Both the position numbers and the translations under genes were made by a program. DNA of 43,956 nucleotides from Bacteroides sp. (GTDB lineage Bacteria; Bacillota; Clostridia; Oscillospirales; Acutalibacteraceae): positions 1-43,956 of the forward strand of contig JAMPEQ010000015.1 in NCBI GenBank assembly GCA_023665085.1, read 5' to 3'. The number at the start of each line of letters is the position of its first letter. Positions within the stretch are counted from its first letter, which is position 1. Below are positions 1 to 9,731 of this stretch, in pieces. The notes under the pieces were generated by a model, which was not told where the DNA came from, searched no databases, and was given only the letters and a program-made list of their open reading frames with translations.

Positions 1-43
1 TTCAGATAATTAACAGTTAATTTACAAATTCTGATAAAAGAAA

Positions 44-128
44 AAGCCGTTTACATAAGTGAGTAACACGAACAAGCAGAGCTATTAACTTCACTCGCAT
101 AGCGTGTTTATCACTATGTAAACGACTT
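44..128. repeat. Long imperfect inverted repeat
   Basis: Arms at 44-70 and 103-128 are complementary over about 26 bases with a few mismatches; the core is GTTTACATAAGTGA against TCACTATGTAAAC. The 32-nt loop contains GCAGAGCT, a word also found in the two island terminators. It could be a terminator for a gene to the left, a small non-autonomous element, or a recombination scar. Confidence 0.5.
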
Positions 129-317
129 AAATTTAGTCTATATTAATTATATGTATCGGCACTATCTACACCATTAAAAACATAAACACATATTTAATTT
201 ATATTGAAATATTAGCAGAGATTTATATCTTTGTCAATGAATACTGTAAATCATTTATAGTTTTATGTATTTCGCTCTTAACTATTTAAAATATTTATTG
301 AATTAAATGATAAAGAC

Positions 318-345
318 AAAGCTGAGTTTCCTCAGCTCTGCCTAT
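318..345 (-). terminator. Terminator after the orphan immunity gene
   Basis: On the minus strand AGCTGAG pairs with CTCAGCT around a GAAA tetraloop, preceded by GCAG and followed by TTTGTCTTT. It lies 30 nt past the stop of the immunity gene. It is closely related to the hairpin at 2925-2955. Confidence 0.7.
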
Positions 346-374
346 TTTAACTAATTAGTACATTAGAACCGTTC

Positions 375-959
375 CTATGTTTTTCTGTGTTTTTCAGGGT
401 AATCGGTTGAACACACAGAATTGTTTCCTATGTTGTCTGAATTATCTTTTATATAAACAATCCAATTGATTTCATCCTTAGATAATATCTTCTTTTCCTT
501 AACATATTTTATAGTTAATTCTTTAGAATTAACTATTTTATCAATTTGTATTTTAGTGAGTTTTTCACTTCCATACAAATTATATGTATCAAAATATTCA
601 TCGCCTATTGTAAATTCAAGTAAATCTTCATTGTGTGTATTTACTTCATAGGTCACTATATTTTCCGGCTTACCGCAAATTGTTATACAACCATCGTTTT
701 CTAATAGATCTGAATATTTACTAAAATTCACTATTGAGTTAACATTGAATGAAATGAGTATAACTGATAGTATAGGAATAAATATAATACCTATGCAGTC
801 CAAAAAGATATTTAATTTGTTTTGATTGACTTTTCCTGTTAAAGCTAAAACTAACCGGATAAAAACAATTAGAAAGGCAAATATGAAAACACCTCCAAAA
901 ATTATTAGTAAAATATTCTTAGGTTGAGTTTCATTCCTTATGTCATAAATAATACTCAT
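375..959 (-). CDS. Putative membrane immunity protein for the orphan RHS tip
   Basis: The product is 194 residues if started at the ATG at 959, which overlaps the stop of the upstream RHS tip as ATGA. I prefer this over an in-frame start 30 nt upstream because the 4-nt overlap implies coupled translation, and the main RHS/immunity pair has exactly the same overlap. Two hydrophobic segments are visible (about residues 15-40 and 50-73), then a soluble acidic C-terminal half of about 120 residues. I do not recognise the family. Position directly after a toxin-like tip is the classical place for an immunity gene, and a membrane location would fit protection against a membrane-acting toxin. The immunity role is inferred from context only. 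Confidence 0.6.
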   Translation of the reverse strand: MSIIYDIRNETQPKNILLIIFGGVFIFAFLIVFIRLVLALTGKVNQNKLNIFLDCIGIIFIPILSVILISFNVNSIVNFSKYSDLLENDGCITICGKPENIVTYEVNTHNEDLLEFTIGDEYFDTYNLYGSEKLTKIQIDKIVNSKELTIKYVKEKKILSKDEINWIVYIKDNSDNIGNNSVCSTDYPEKHRKT

Positions 960-2812
960 AAAATCAGCGCTCCCGCCATTTTTAACCAAGCAACTTTATT
1001 GTATATGTTTGATTTTAATGTTGATAGAATATTAAAACTTCCATTATTATATCTGAAATACATGGTTTGAGAAAAATTCACTCCATATTTTTGAGTAGAA
1101 ACACCAAGACAAATACTCGCTATTTTTACACTTTTAGTTCTTGAAATAGCAACACTTAAAGAAACATGTTTAAAAGTAATTCCATAGTTTGTAAACCAAC
1201 CAGTGTAGTTAGAAAGTGTTGCATTTCTATTTCCAACAATTATAAACATTGATACAGAAATACTTGGAAGTTTTAAAAGTTTTTTTAAATTAAAACCTGA
1301 ACGAATTGAATTTATTCCATATAGAATTTTGTTAGCTGCTTTTTTTGCATTGCTAAAATTAGAACTTCCGCCAATAAAAGCAAACAATGCCGTTCTCCAT
1401 TTTGAACCTGATTTATAAAATATAAATTCAATTCCACCAACCAGTCTACCAATAGAAACACAGAGTTGAATTCCAAATCCAATGAACTTTATAGAGGCTT
1501 TGCCTGTTGGATCACTATTATTTACAGGATTATTGTTACAATAAACAAATAAATTTGTTCCAGCAGGTATTGCTTTAAATACTTTGGCAATTTCTGGGAC
1601 ATCAGCATTGATAAACCTGCAAATTGCTGCATCATAGTATCTGGACTGGAGATAGTAGTAACCTGTTTCAGAATCATAATAATAACCACGATAACGGAGT
1701 GGGTTAGCATAAGCTACAGCGACTTGTTCAGTATTTTCTTCATCTAAGGTAAAAACAGTTAGTTCTTTGCCCCATTCATCATAAACATATTGAGCAAAAA
1801 TACTACCATCAGCCTCAGTAATGGCAATAACATCACCCATCTGATTAGTCATATAGAAATACTGTGTACCATTATAGATGAATCCGAGAGGAGTTCCGTT
1901 GGTATCATACTGAAAATATATTGTATTCGTTCCGTCACTCTGTGACAGAATAACACCATTTCTTGTATTGTAGTATGTGGTTACGCCATTTACAGTCTTG
2001 CTTGTTCTGATTCCATTCTCATCATAAGTATAACTGTATTCTTTATCGCCGTCAATAACACTTTCAAGATTTCTGCCAGTATTCCAAGTAAATTCTCTGT
2101 CACCATAAGTTAAAACATTTCCAACCTCGTCATAAGTGAGTTCAACATCATTTACTGCAACAAGTAAGTCCTTCCAACCAACATTAGCATAAGTAAATGT
2201 TGTTGTTTCAATCGGGGATGATGTTATATTTTCATCTCTCGTATGGTTATAAATTTTCTTGGAAGTAATATTGCCACGAGCATCGTATGAATAGGTTGAG
2301 GTGTATGCCTCATCTAATTCGCTATCAACACGGATAAGTTGATCATCGCTGTCATAGGTATAAAACTGAGATGGTTCATAATAACCTAATGCAGTGATTT
2401 TGCCTTTATCATCATACTGGTTGACGAAATCTACGGTGTTTTCTGTTCCATTTTCAATATAGGAATACTGTTTTATGGTATTATTGCCTTTATCATCATA
2501 ACTATATTTCGCCGACAGTGAAACCGTATCATTGAATTTTACAGAATCAGAAGAAATTTTTTCTTCATCATTATCATTCTTTGTTGTTTCATAAGCATAG
2601 TTCACTTTATTTGAACCTATTGTATAGCCTATAGACTTATCTTTGACAACAGAAGAATAATTCACATCGAAATGAGATTCCATAATATCAGTTTTTGCAG
2701 CAATGTTATTTGTTTCATCTGCTTCGGTTTCTGTTTCAGTGTATGACTGAACAAGTGAATTATCTGTGGTCTTATATACACTTACATTATCACCGTTATA
2801 CACATACTTCAA
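956..2812 (-). CDS. Orphan RHS C-terminal tip (probable silent cassette)
   Basis: This frame encodes YD repeats and an RHS core (RYRGYYYDSETGYYYLQSRY, then NNNPVNNSDPTG), closely matching residues about 1390-1830 of the large RHS protein encoded at 3257-9718. It is followed by about 180 residues of unrelated sequence. Homology continues in frame upstream of 2812 to about 2895, and an in-frame TAG sits at 2915-2917. The only start-like codon near 2812 is a TTG without a good ribosome binding site. The frame therefore looks like a displaced tip lacking a start, signal sequence and N-terminal shell. A 36-nt in-frame deletion relative to the parent removes 12 residues just upstream of 2812. The unique end (after about 1500) contains hydrophobic stretches, no HINT domain, and no toxin family I know. 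The frame itself is intact, so it could be expressed after recombination into the main gene. Confidence 0.75.
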   Translation of the reverse strand: MKYVYNGDNVSVYKTTDNSLVQSYTETETEADETNNIAAKTDIMESHFDVNYSSVVKDKSIGYTIGSNKVNYAYETTKNDNDEEKISSDSVKFNDTVSLSAKYSYDDKGNNTIKQYSYIENGTENTVDFVNQYDDKGKITALGYYEPSQFYTYDSDDQLIRVDSELDEAYTSTYSYDARGNITSKKIYNHTRDENITSSPIETTTFTYANVGWKDLLVAVNDVELTYDEVGNVLTYGDREFTWNTGRNLESVIDGDKEYSYTYDENGIRTSKTVNGVTTYYNTRNGVILSQSDGTNTIYFQYDTNGTPLGFIYNGTQYFYMTNQMGDVIAITEADGSIFAQYVYDEWGKELTVFTLDEENTEQVAVAYANPLRYRGYYYDSETGYYYLQSRYYDAAICRFINADVPEIAKVFKAIPAGTNLFVYCNNNPVNNSDPTGKASIKFIGFGIQLCVSIGRLVGGIEFIFYKSGSKWRTALFAFIGGSSNFSNAKKAANKILYGINSIRSGFNLKKLLKLPSISVSMFIIVGNRNATLSNYTGWFTNYGITFKHVSLSVAISRTKSVKIASICLGVSTQKYGVNFSQTMYFRYNNGSFNILSTLKSNIYNKVAWLKMAGALIL

Positions 2813-2924
2813 GCCTGTATCAGTATTGTATGTATAGGTTACATAAGGTCTTGCGTTGCTGTTATGATATTGTGCTGTTAAGTCGCTTATCGTTATAGAT
2901 ACATTTTGTTTTTTCTATCTACTT

Positions 2925-2955
2925 CTTTAGTGAGAGCTGAGTCTCCCCAGCTCTG
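2925..2955 (-). terminator. Hairpin after the main toxin/immunity pair
   Basis: AGAGCTG (2933-2939) pairs with CAGCTCT (2948-2954) around a short loop. On the minus strand it reads GCAGAGCTGGGGAGACTCAG, closely matching the terminator at 318-345. The trailing sequence on the minus strand is not T-rich, so termination may be weak. Confidence 0.5.
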
Positions 2956-2996
2956 CTTAATTAAGTTACTTAACACGAAAAAACATTCTCAAAGTT

Positions 2997-3260
2997 CTAG
3001 TCATCATAAAAGTCTTGTGACGAATCAATATCCTTGATATCGTAATTAAAAGGAGCATTATCAATATCGGTTCTAAAGACCCCAATGAATCTTAAATCTT
3101 TTCCTGGGCTTCCTAATAATTCTCCATATCCCCAAGATTCACCAAAATCATTACTTTGAAAATTTGTAACTAATATACGTAAAATATCATCTTCACTCAA
3201 TTTTACTATTAGTTCATTATTTTTGCTTTTTTTTCTCTTAAAATGATTAAAAATACTCAT
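2997..3260 (-). CDS. Putative immunity protein of the main RHS toxin
   Basis: An 87-residue soluble protein whose ATG overlaps the RHS stop by 4 nt (ATGA, 3257-3260). It has a basic N-terminus (KRKKSK) and an acidic C-terminal end (several Asp, ending YDD), with a central GESWGYGELLGSPGKDLRF segment. I do not recognise the family. Its role as antidote to the adjacent tip toxin is inferred from the overlap, its small size and its acidic character, which suits binding a basic toxin. It is followed by a hairpin. Confidence 0.65.
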   Translation of the reverse strand: MSIFNHFKRKKSKNNELIVKLSEDDILRILVTNFQSNDFGESWGYGELLGSPGKDLRFIGVFRTDIDNAPFNYDIKDIDSSQDFYDD

Positions 3261-6200
3261 ATACGTTTGTCCTTAATATAATCTAAAGCTTTTTTTAAAG
3301 CATTTTGTATTATTGCACTATTTTTTATAGAGTTTGGTAATGTCCGTCCACTTTTTGATACGAACTTCCCTGATTTCCAAAAATATTTAATTCCATCGAC
3401 TTTAAGATGTATATTAATTAAACCAGAACCACCTCGTTCAACATCCATAGATACTTTATAACCTTTTATTTTAGTTTCTTTCAATGTTCTAATATTATTA
3501 AATCCACAAGCATTATGAACTAAAATATTTGAATCACTTACAAAATAGGTATGGAAATCTTTAACTTCAAAATTATATACTTTTATAGGTTCATCAAGAG
3601 TTTCTATTCTTATGTCTTCTACATAGAGAATACTTCCATCTTTTGTTAATAACTCATCTCCAACATTTAATGAGTCCGCTTTTATCCAACCATAATTATT
3701 AACATAAAAAGGATGTTCTTTTGTAGTAGCTATTTCATCACCATTTATACTAACATAAACTAATTCATATGTAGAACTTATAAAAGTTTTAGAAACACTT
3801 TTTAATTCAATTTCATTATTGTCAGGATTTGCTGAATATACTTTATCTCCGACAGCGATTTCTTGTATTGGAATTAATCCAAATTCAGTTGAAATCAACG
3901 TGTCTTCTACGAAACAATTGCTTGATTTAACCTGACCATATTTATTAATGGAAATTATTTTACTTATTGCTGAAAGGGCAGAAGTTATTCCTCCCCACAT
4001 AAATCCATTAATTGCTCCGTCTATAAGACCTTGTCTAAGTCCTTGCCTTCCTCCAACAATATAACCAATAATTCCCTCAATAGCCATACTAATAGCCATT
4101 GCTCCCGCTACTTTTTTTAACACTGAAATTAATGCAGGTAAAGCAGCTCCACCAGATGCAATTGTAGCAATTACAGCTGCAACTATACCACCTACGCCAA
4201 TAGCTATTTTTACCCAATTTGGAATTTTCAAGCATCCATCAGGATCGCTATTATTTATAGGATTGTTGTCACAATATGCAAAAATATTTGCGCCATTTAT
4301 AGTATTTTTAGATACTTGAGCCATTTCAATAATATCAGCATTTATAAATCTGCAGATTGAAGCATCATAGTAACGGGACTGGAGGTAGTAATAGCCTGTT
4401 TCTGTATCGTAGTAATAGCCACGGTAACGAATAGGATTGAGGTTTGCAATATCTGAATCTGCTAAAGTTACAGCACCCCAAGCGTCGTATTCATAATATC
4501 CGACAATTATGCCGTTGGCATCTGTGATTGCAAGCACGTCGCCCATTTGGTTGGTGATGTAGAAATACTGAGTACCGTTATATATGAAGCCTAATGGAGT
4601 GCCCGATGTATCATACTGAAAATACATTGTGTTGGTGCCGTCTGATTGAGAAATGATAACACCATTTCTTATATTGTAGTATGTGGTTACGCCGTTTACA
4701 GTTTTGCTTGTTCTTACGCCGTTTTCATCATAAGTATAACTGTATTCGTTATCGCCGTCAATAACACTTTCAAGATTTCTACCAGTATTCCAAGTAAATT
4801 CTCTGTCACCATAGGTTAAAACATTTCCAACTTCATCATAAGTGAGTTCAATATCATTTACTGCAATAAGTAGGTCTTTCCAACCACTGTTTGCATAGGT
4901 GAATGTGGTTTCTGCTCCGTTTACAGTTTTGCTTGTTATATTACCTCTGCCGTCATATAAATAACTTGCAGTGTAATTATCACCATTAACTGCTGTGAGC
5001 TGGTCATCTGTATCATATGTATAATTTATTGTTTTGCCTGCATATGATGTTGATGTTATCCTGTTTTTATCATCATATGTGTTGACTGCCTCGTTATTTT
5101 CGCCATATGATTTGGATAAAATATTTCCTTTATCGTCATATGTATATGATGATGAAAGAATAGTTTTCTCACCGATTTTAACGGTGTCAGATGAAATCTT
5201 TTCTTCTTCATCAGTGCCTGTTGTCTGATAGCTGTACTCAATAGTATTTGAACCTGTTGTGCAGCTTATGGACTTATCCTTAACTACAGAAGAATAGCTG
5301 ATACCGAAATGAGATTCTGTAATATCTGTTTTTGCATCAATATTATTGGATTCATCTGCTTCGGTTTCTGTTTCAGTATATGACTGAACAAGTGTGTTAT
5401 TAGAGGTTCTATACACATCTACCTTGTTGTTTTCACCATATACATATTTCAATCCTGTGTCTGTATTAACCTTTTCAGTTAATTCATTATCAGCATTGTA
5501 TGTATAGGTTACATATGGCTTTGCGTTGCTGTTATGATATTGTGCTGTTAAGTCACCATTATCATTGTATGTATATCTGACAACCTCGTCATTAGCATAA
5601 GTTTCTGAAATGAGTTTGAACTTATTATCATAGCTGTAAGAAACAGTTGTTGTGTTAGCAACCTTTACCTGATAAAGTTCTCCATGATTGAGGTAATAGA
5701 ATTTGTAAATGTCAAATTCTTCCCTTATTTTTGAACCAATGTCGTTATAGTAATACTTTGTTGTTTTACCAAGGCGATTGGTTTCGCTTGTCAAAGTACC
5801 GTTAGCAGCATATTTATATGTCTGTCCTGCCTTTGAATCTGCATAAGTATTTTCAGCAGGTAAGCCGTCTTTTGTACTGTCATAATCCTCCGGGCTGATT
5901 TCCTGAATCGTTCTGCCGAGATTATCGTAGATAGTACGAGTGCAGTCACCCTTTTCATTTGCAAGAAGTGTTCTGCCTGCTTTATCATAAATATATGATG
6001 AGGTTTCATCACCACTTATTGATGTAAGCAGATTGCCCATAATATCGTATGTGCTGTCTACAGAGCCTACTGTTGAACTGCCGTCTTTTTCTGTAACAGT
6101 TGTTACCTTAACACTATTGCCGTATTCGTCATAAGTGTTAGTTACAGTTTCGTTTGTTTTGCTGTCAACTGATTTAATGAGAATGCCGTTTTCATAAGTA

Positions 6201-9200
6201 TATGTTACAGTATCGAAGCAAGTCAAATCAGTACTGTACTTTTCAGGAATAGCACCCGTGTAATTTTCCTTTAATGATGCAGAGATAATCAACTCACTAT
6301 CATCATTATACACAGAATAGGTATAATTCTTGCCTGTCTGCTGACGAATTACATTACCGTTGGTATCATAGATGTAATATGTATTTTCTGCATCTTCATC
6401 GTCAGACACTTCTGACAATACATTACCTTTGGCATCATAAGTATAAGTAACGGTCTTGCCGTCTTTCGTTTCAGTTAAAGTACGATAATATTCATCATAG
6501 GTGTACTCGGTTGTATTACCTTCTTCATCTGTTGATGATGTAATTAACAAAGCATCATTGTATGTTTGTGATGTTGTAGTTTCAACAGAGCTTTCAGTTG
6601 AAATTGTTTTATTTTCATCATCATAGGTGTAGTTCAGATAAGCACCACTGTCATACTCATCTGATGCAACTCGACCATCTGAATTATACACAATGGTTTT
6701 ATCCATACTCTTGGTGAGTACGCCGTTTGTGTATGAATACTGACCGAGAGTAACTCCGGCTTGGTCTACAACCTTAGTAAGATTATTACCATCATAGGTA
6801 TAAGTAATAGCATTATTTGCAGGATCGGTTACAGAAACGATATTGCCGTTCGAATCAAGAGCAAGAGTATATGCTCTGTCTGCACCGTCTGTAATTGTTA
6901 TTGATGACTCCGTTCTTGCAATGGTTATTGTATCATCATACTTATTGCTGATTGAGATTATTTTACCATCGGTATCGTAAGCATAATTGACATCATCAAT
7001 CTGAAGGATATAACCATTATCATTTGAAGTTAATGTATATCCATTGATTTCGTTAGTATAGGTGTTATCAGCAGTTTTGATAAATGTCAGTTCTGTACTA
7101 TCAGGCAGAACAGCAGAAATAACATAATCGTTTATAACTGTTACATTGCTGTCTGTCGCAAAGAACCACTTTTTATCCACACTGTCATAGGTTCTCGTGA
7201 AATCAAAAGATACATTTTTATATGTAAGTGAAAAATCTGTATTTGACTCAGAATATGTGCCGATTGATGATGTATCAGGTGTAACTGCTTTGCTGATTAC
7301 CGACTCACTCTCGCCGACTCTTGCATAAATAGTTGTAGTCTGATTAAGAGGAACTGCAAACGGAACTGCATATTCAGTCCATTCCCCATCTTCACCGATT
7401 TTATACTGTAACTTCTCGTTGCTGTCAGTATTTGGATTAAGAATACCGACTAAATTGCCATCTTCGTAGAATTCAGGAAGAATAGCTTCAGAAACCTGTG
7501 TTGCAATATTATTGGCATTATCCTTTACAGCAACAGAAATAGTGTTAGGAACGGTGTCTAATGCCTTGCTGTTGGCAGTCTGATAAGTTTTTCCACCGTC
7601 AAAACTGTATCCTGCAATCCCTGATAAAGCATCGGTTGCAGTGATAGTTACAGTGGTTTTGCCAGTCTCGGCATTTTTTGTAATCGATACATCTGAAATT
7701 ACAGGTTTAACTTTATCAACCTTATCAACCTTGACTGTTGTTACTGTTGAAATATTGCCGGCATTATCTTTGGCATAAACATATACTGTGCCGTTACCTG
7801 TATATTGCTTTGTATTTCCTGTTTGCCAAGAATATGTACCTGATTGTGTTGAGAAACTATATCCTGCAACACCTGAACCGCTTTCTGTAGTTGATGCAGT
7901 TAATGTATAATTCTGATTTGTCCAAGCAGTCGGAGCTCCTGTAACTTTAGGCGCTGTTGGAGCTGTTTTATCAATTTTATTGATTGTCTGCGTTGAAACA
8001 AGTCTTATATTGCCGAGAGCATCACGAACATATACATAAACAGTACAATTTGAAGAGAATGTTTTTGTGTTACCTGATTGCCAGCTGTAACTGCTTTTTG
8101 TTGTTGAGAAAGAATATGGTGTTGAATGCATTCCGGCACCACCACTATTATCCTTTGCACCATTTACTGTAAGAGTAACATTGTTTTTAGTCCATGCTGT
8201 TGGATTGCCTGTTACACTTGTAACTGTCGGAGCAGTTGCATCATTTGTATAGCTAATGACTGTATATGGTCGCATTGCTGATGATGAATATGTTCTGGAA
8301 GTAAAAGCCCTCCAGTTATATGCTCCGCTGCTTGTTGCATCAGAGCTTACATAAGCCACACCATAATTAGCAGTACCATCAACCCATTTTTTAACAGCAC
8401 CGGCAATATTAAATTTATACCAATAGCTGTTATCAGGATCATCTTTTGATTTACTGTTAATATTCTTTTTAGTTCCTGCAACACTGGTATTGTAGCTTGC
8501 CTTATTACTCCATTTAATTCCTGTTTCGCTCCAAGAGGATGTAACCATATATGGAGTTACATAAGTAGTAGTGGATCTGCCGGTTGTTTCTCTCATCCAC
8601 TGATAAGCACTGTTAATTTTGGCGCCTTTTTTAATAGCTGAAGGGACTGTGAATTTTGTATACACACTTCCGTAGCCATAATCAGAAGCACGACCAAAAC
8701 AGCAAGTTTGCTCACTGCCATAGTTGTTTGATGAATACTTTGAATAAACTCCGGCATCTGCAGAAAGGGTGATATTACTCGTAGTAGGATCAATCACAAC
8801 AGGATAAACAGTATCAGGATTATTCAGCCACTCATTATCTACACTAACGGTAAGAGTATATGTATTTTCTGCTGTTTCTTCTAAAAGATATTTGCAATCA
8901 ATATAATGATTGTTTTTATCGCCCTCAACATACTCGCTATCATATGCAAAAGGAGCAGAAAAGGTCTGTACAGATGATTCATCATCGTTACTAATAAGTG
9001 AAACTGTATCGTCTTCATTCAATACAGCCTTGCAGTTTTTCGTTTTAAGGGTAAATGAAAATGCATTCTTGCCTATATTTGAATTAAGAACGATTTCATC
9101 CTTAACACCATTCAGCTGAGGATAAAATTTAAGGTTTGTTCCTTCACCGTAAATGTTTTCATACTCAAAATCTTCAAATTCCTCATTCAGAATTATTGAA

Positions 9201-9718
9201 GTGTTCTCATTACCGGTTACAGTAAGATCACTTTCAGGAATTACAGCATAACTGCTCGTTCCAAATTCAACGAGTAAACCCTTTGAAGAGTCCTTTGAAA
9301 AATTAATGCGATAGTCATTCTGACCATTCGTATAATCATAACCTTCAGCTTTCAGCTCTTTGTCAGATTGTTTTTCTACAGAAATATCTTTGGTTTTCAA
9401 ATCACCATTTTCATCCGTGTAGGAAATGGGTTCTGAAAATATATATGCAACATTTGAACCGTCCTTACATTCCAAATCAATAATATGATTGTCAGCAAGC
9501 ATGGACTCTTTATTAACTGCTATTGCACCTTTTGTATCAACTATTTCAGATGCATACGCAGAAAGCATTGACTGAATACCAAGCCAATTCTGAAATCTGC
9601 TTGAGCCGAATGTCAGTGTTATAAATGTTCCAAGAGCTATGATTAATGATAATATTACACACAATACTTTTTTCCATAGCTTTGGCTTAATAATATTTTC
9701 ATATTCGTTATTATTCAT
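3257..9718 (-). CDS. WapA-like secreted RHS/YD-repeat polymorphic toxin with pretoxin HINT domain
   Basis: This 2153-residue protein is a large delivery shell carrying a toxin at its C-terminus. In order: a cytoplasmic basic stretch and hydrophobic export segment (about 17-39); a DNRLRE-type domain (about 315-490); three Ig-like modules, the first two starting TAPTVTSVTG and TAPTAPKVTG (about 490-750); many YD repeats (about 930-1700); and the RHS core ending NNNPINNSDPDG (about 1826). A Gly/Ala-rich hydrophobic linker follows (1835-1925). The HINT autoprocessing domain starts at Cys1935 (NCFVEDTLIS), has the TKEHPF block and ends at His2068-Asn2069 (VHNAC). The last 83 residues are the toxin tip, of a family I cannot name. 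The ATG has a strong AAAGGAGGA ribosome binding site 13 nt after the upstream gene, so the two are co-transcribed. Known relatives (WapA, Rhs) mediate contact-dependent competition. Confidence 0.92.
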   Translation of the reverse strand: MNNNEYENIIKPKLWKKVLCVILSLIIALGTFITLTFGSSRFQNWLGIQSMLSAYASEIVDTKGAIAVNKESMLADNHIIDLECKDGSNVAYIFSEPISYTDENGDLKTKDISVEKQSDKELKAEGYDYTNGQNDYRINFSKDSSKGLLVEFGTSSYAVIPESDLTVTGNENTSIILNEEFEDFEYENIYGEGTNLKFYPQLNGVKDEIVLNSNIGKNAFSFTLKTKNCKAVLNEDDTVSLISNDDESSVQTFSAPFAYDSEYVEGDKNNHYIDCKYLLEETAENTYTLTVSVDNEWLNNPDTVYPVVIDPTTSNITLSADAGVYSKYSSNNYGSEQTCCFGRASDYGYGSVYTKFTVPSAIKKGAKINSAYQWMRETTGRSTTTYVTPYMVTSSWSETGIKWSNKASYNTSVAGTKKNINSKSKDDPDNSYWYKFNIAGAVKKWVDGTANYGVAYVSSDATSSGAYNWRAFTSRTYSSSAMRPYTVISYTNDATAPTVTSVTGNPTAWTKNNVTLTVNGAKDNSGGAGMHSTPYSFSTTKSSYSWQSGNTKTFSSNCTVYVYVRDALGNIRLVSTQTINKIDKTAPTAPKVTGAPTAWTNQNYTLTASTTESGSGVAGYSFSTQSGTYSWQTGNTKQYTGNGTVYVYAKDNAGNISTVTTVKVDKVDKVKPVISDVSITKNAETGKTTVTITATDALSGIAGYSFDGGKTYQTANSKALDTVPNTISVAVKDNANNIATQVSEAILPEFYEDGNLVGILNPNTDSNEKLQYKIGEDGEWTEYAVPFAVPLNQTTTIYARVGESESVISKAVTPDTSSIGTYSESNTDFSLTYKNVSFDFTRTYDSVDKKWFFATDSNVTVINDYVISAVLPDSTELTFIKTADNTYTNEINGYTLTSNDNGYILQIDDVNYAYDTDGKIISISNKYDDTITIARTESSITITDGADRAYTLALDSNGNIVSVTDPANNAITYTYDGNNLTKVVDQAGVTLGQYSYTNGVLTKSMDKTIVYNSDGRVASDEYDSGAYLNYTYDDENKTISTESSVETTTSQTYNDALLITSSTDEEGNTTEYTYDEYYRTLTETKDGKTVTYTYDAKGNVLSEVSDDEDAENTYYIYDTNGNVIRQQTGKNYTYSVYNDDSELIISASLKENYTGAIPEKYSTDLTCFDTVTYTYENGILIKSVDSKTNETVTNTYDEYGNSVKVTTVTEKDGSSTVGSVDSTYDIMGNLLTSISGDETSSYIYDKAGRTLLANEKGDCTRTIYDNLGRTIQEISPEDYDSTKDGLPAENTYADSKAGQTYKYAANGTLTSETNRLGKTTKYYYNDIGSKIREEFDIYKFYYLNHGELYQVKVANTTTVSYSYDNKFKLISETYANDEVVRYTYNDNGDLTAQYHNSNAKPYVTYTYNADNELTEKVNTDTGLKYVYGENNKVDVYRTSNNTLVQSYTETETEADESNNIDAKTDITESHFGISYSSVVKDKSISCTTGSNTIEYSYQTTGTDEEEKISSDTVKIGEKTILSSSYTYDDKGNILSKSYGENNEAVNTYDDKNRITSTSYAGKTINYTYDTDDQLTAVNGDNYTASYLYDGRGNITSKTVNGAETTFTYANSGWKDLLIAVNDIELTYDEVGNVLTYGDREFTWNTGRNLESVIDGDNEYSYTYDENGVRTSKTVNGVTTYYNIRNGVIISQSDGTNTMYFQYDTSGTPLGFIYNGTQYFYITNQMGDVLAITDANGIIVGYYEYDAWGAVTLADSDIANLNPIRYRGYYYDTETGYYYLQSRYYDASICRFINADIIEMAQVSKNTINGANIFAYCDNNPINNSDPDGCLKIPNWVKIAIGVGGIVAAVIATIASGGAALPALISVLKKVAGAMAISMAIEGIIGYIVGGRQGLRQGLIDGAINGFMWGGITSALSAISKIISINKYGQVKSSNCFVEDTLISTEFGLIPIQEIAVGDKVYSANPDNNEIELKSVSKTFISSTYELVYVSINGDEIATTKEHPFYVNNYGWIKADSLNVGDELLTKDGSILYVEDIRIETLDEPIKVYNFEVKDFHTYFVSDSNILVHNACGFNNIRTLKETKIKGYKVSMDVERGGSGLINIHLKVDGIKYFWKSGKFVSKSGRTLPNSIKNSAIIQNALKKALDYIKDKRI

Positions 9719-9731
9719 TTAGTATCCTCCT

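Larger units (their letters stand above)
1..374. other. Non-coding left flank
   Basis: I see no credible gene here. It holds a long imperfect inverted repeat (44-128) and, next to the first gene, a terminator hairpin (318-345). The remaining 129-310 stretch is AT-rich with no recognisable promoter or coding signal. Confidence 0.6.

Noticed and set aside
3257-9718. CRISPR-like or tandem DNA repeats
   Set aside because: The recurring TACGATGA-like words are codons of YD-repeat protein motifs, not regularly spaced DNA repeats.
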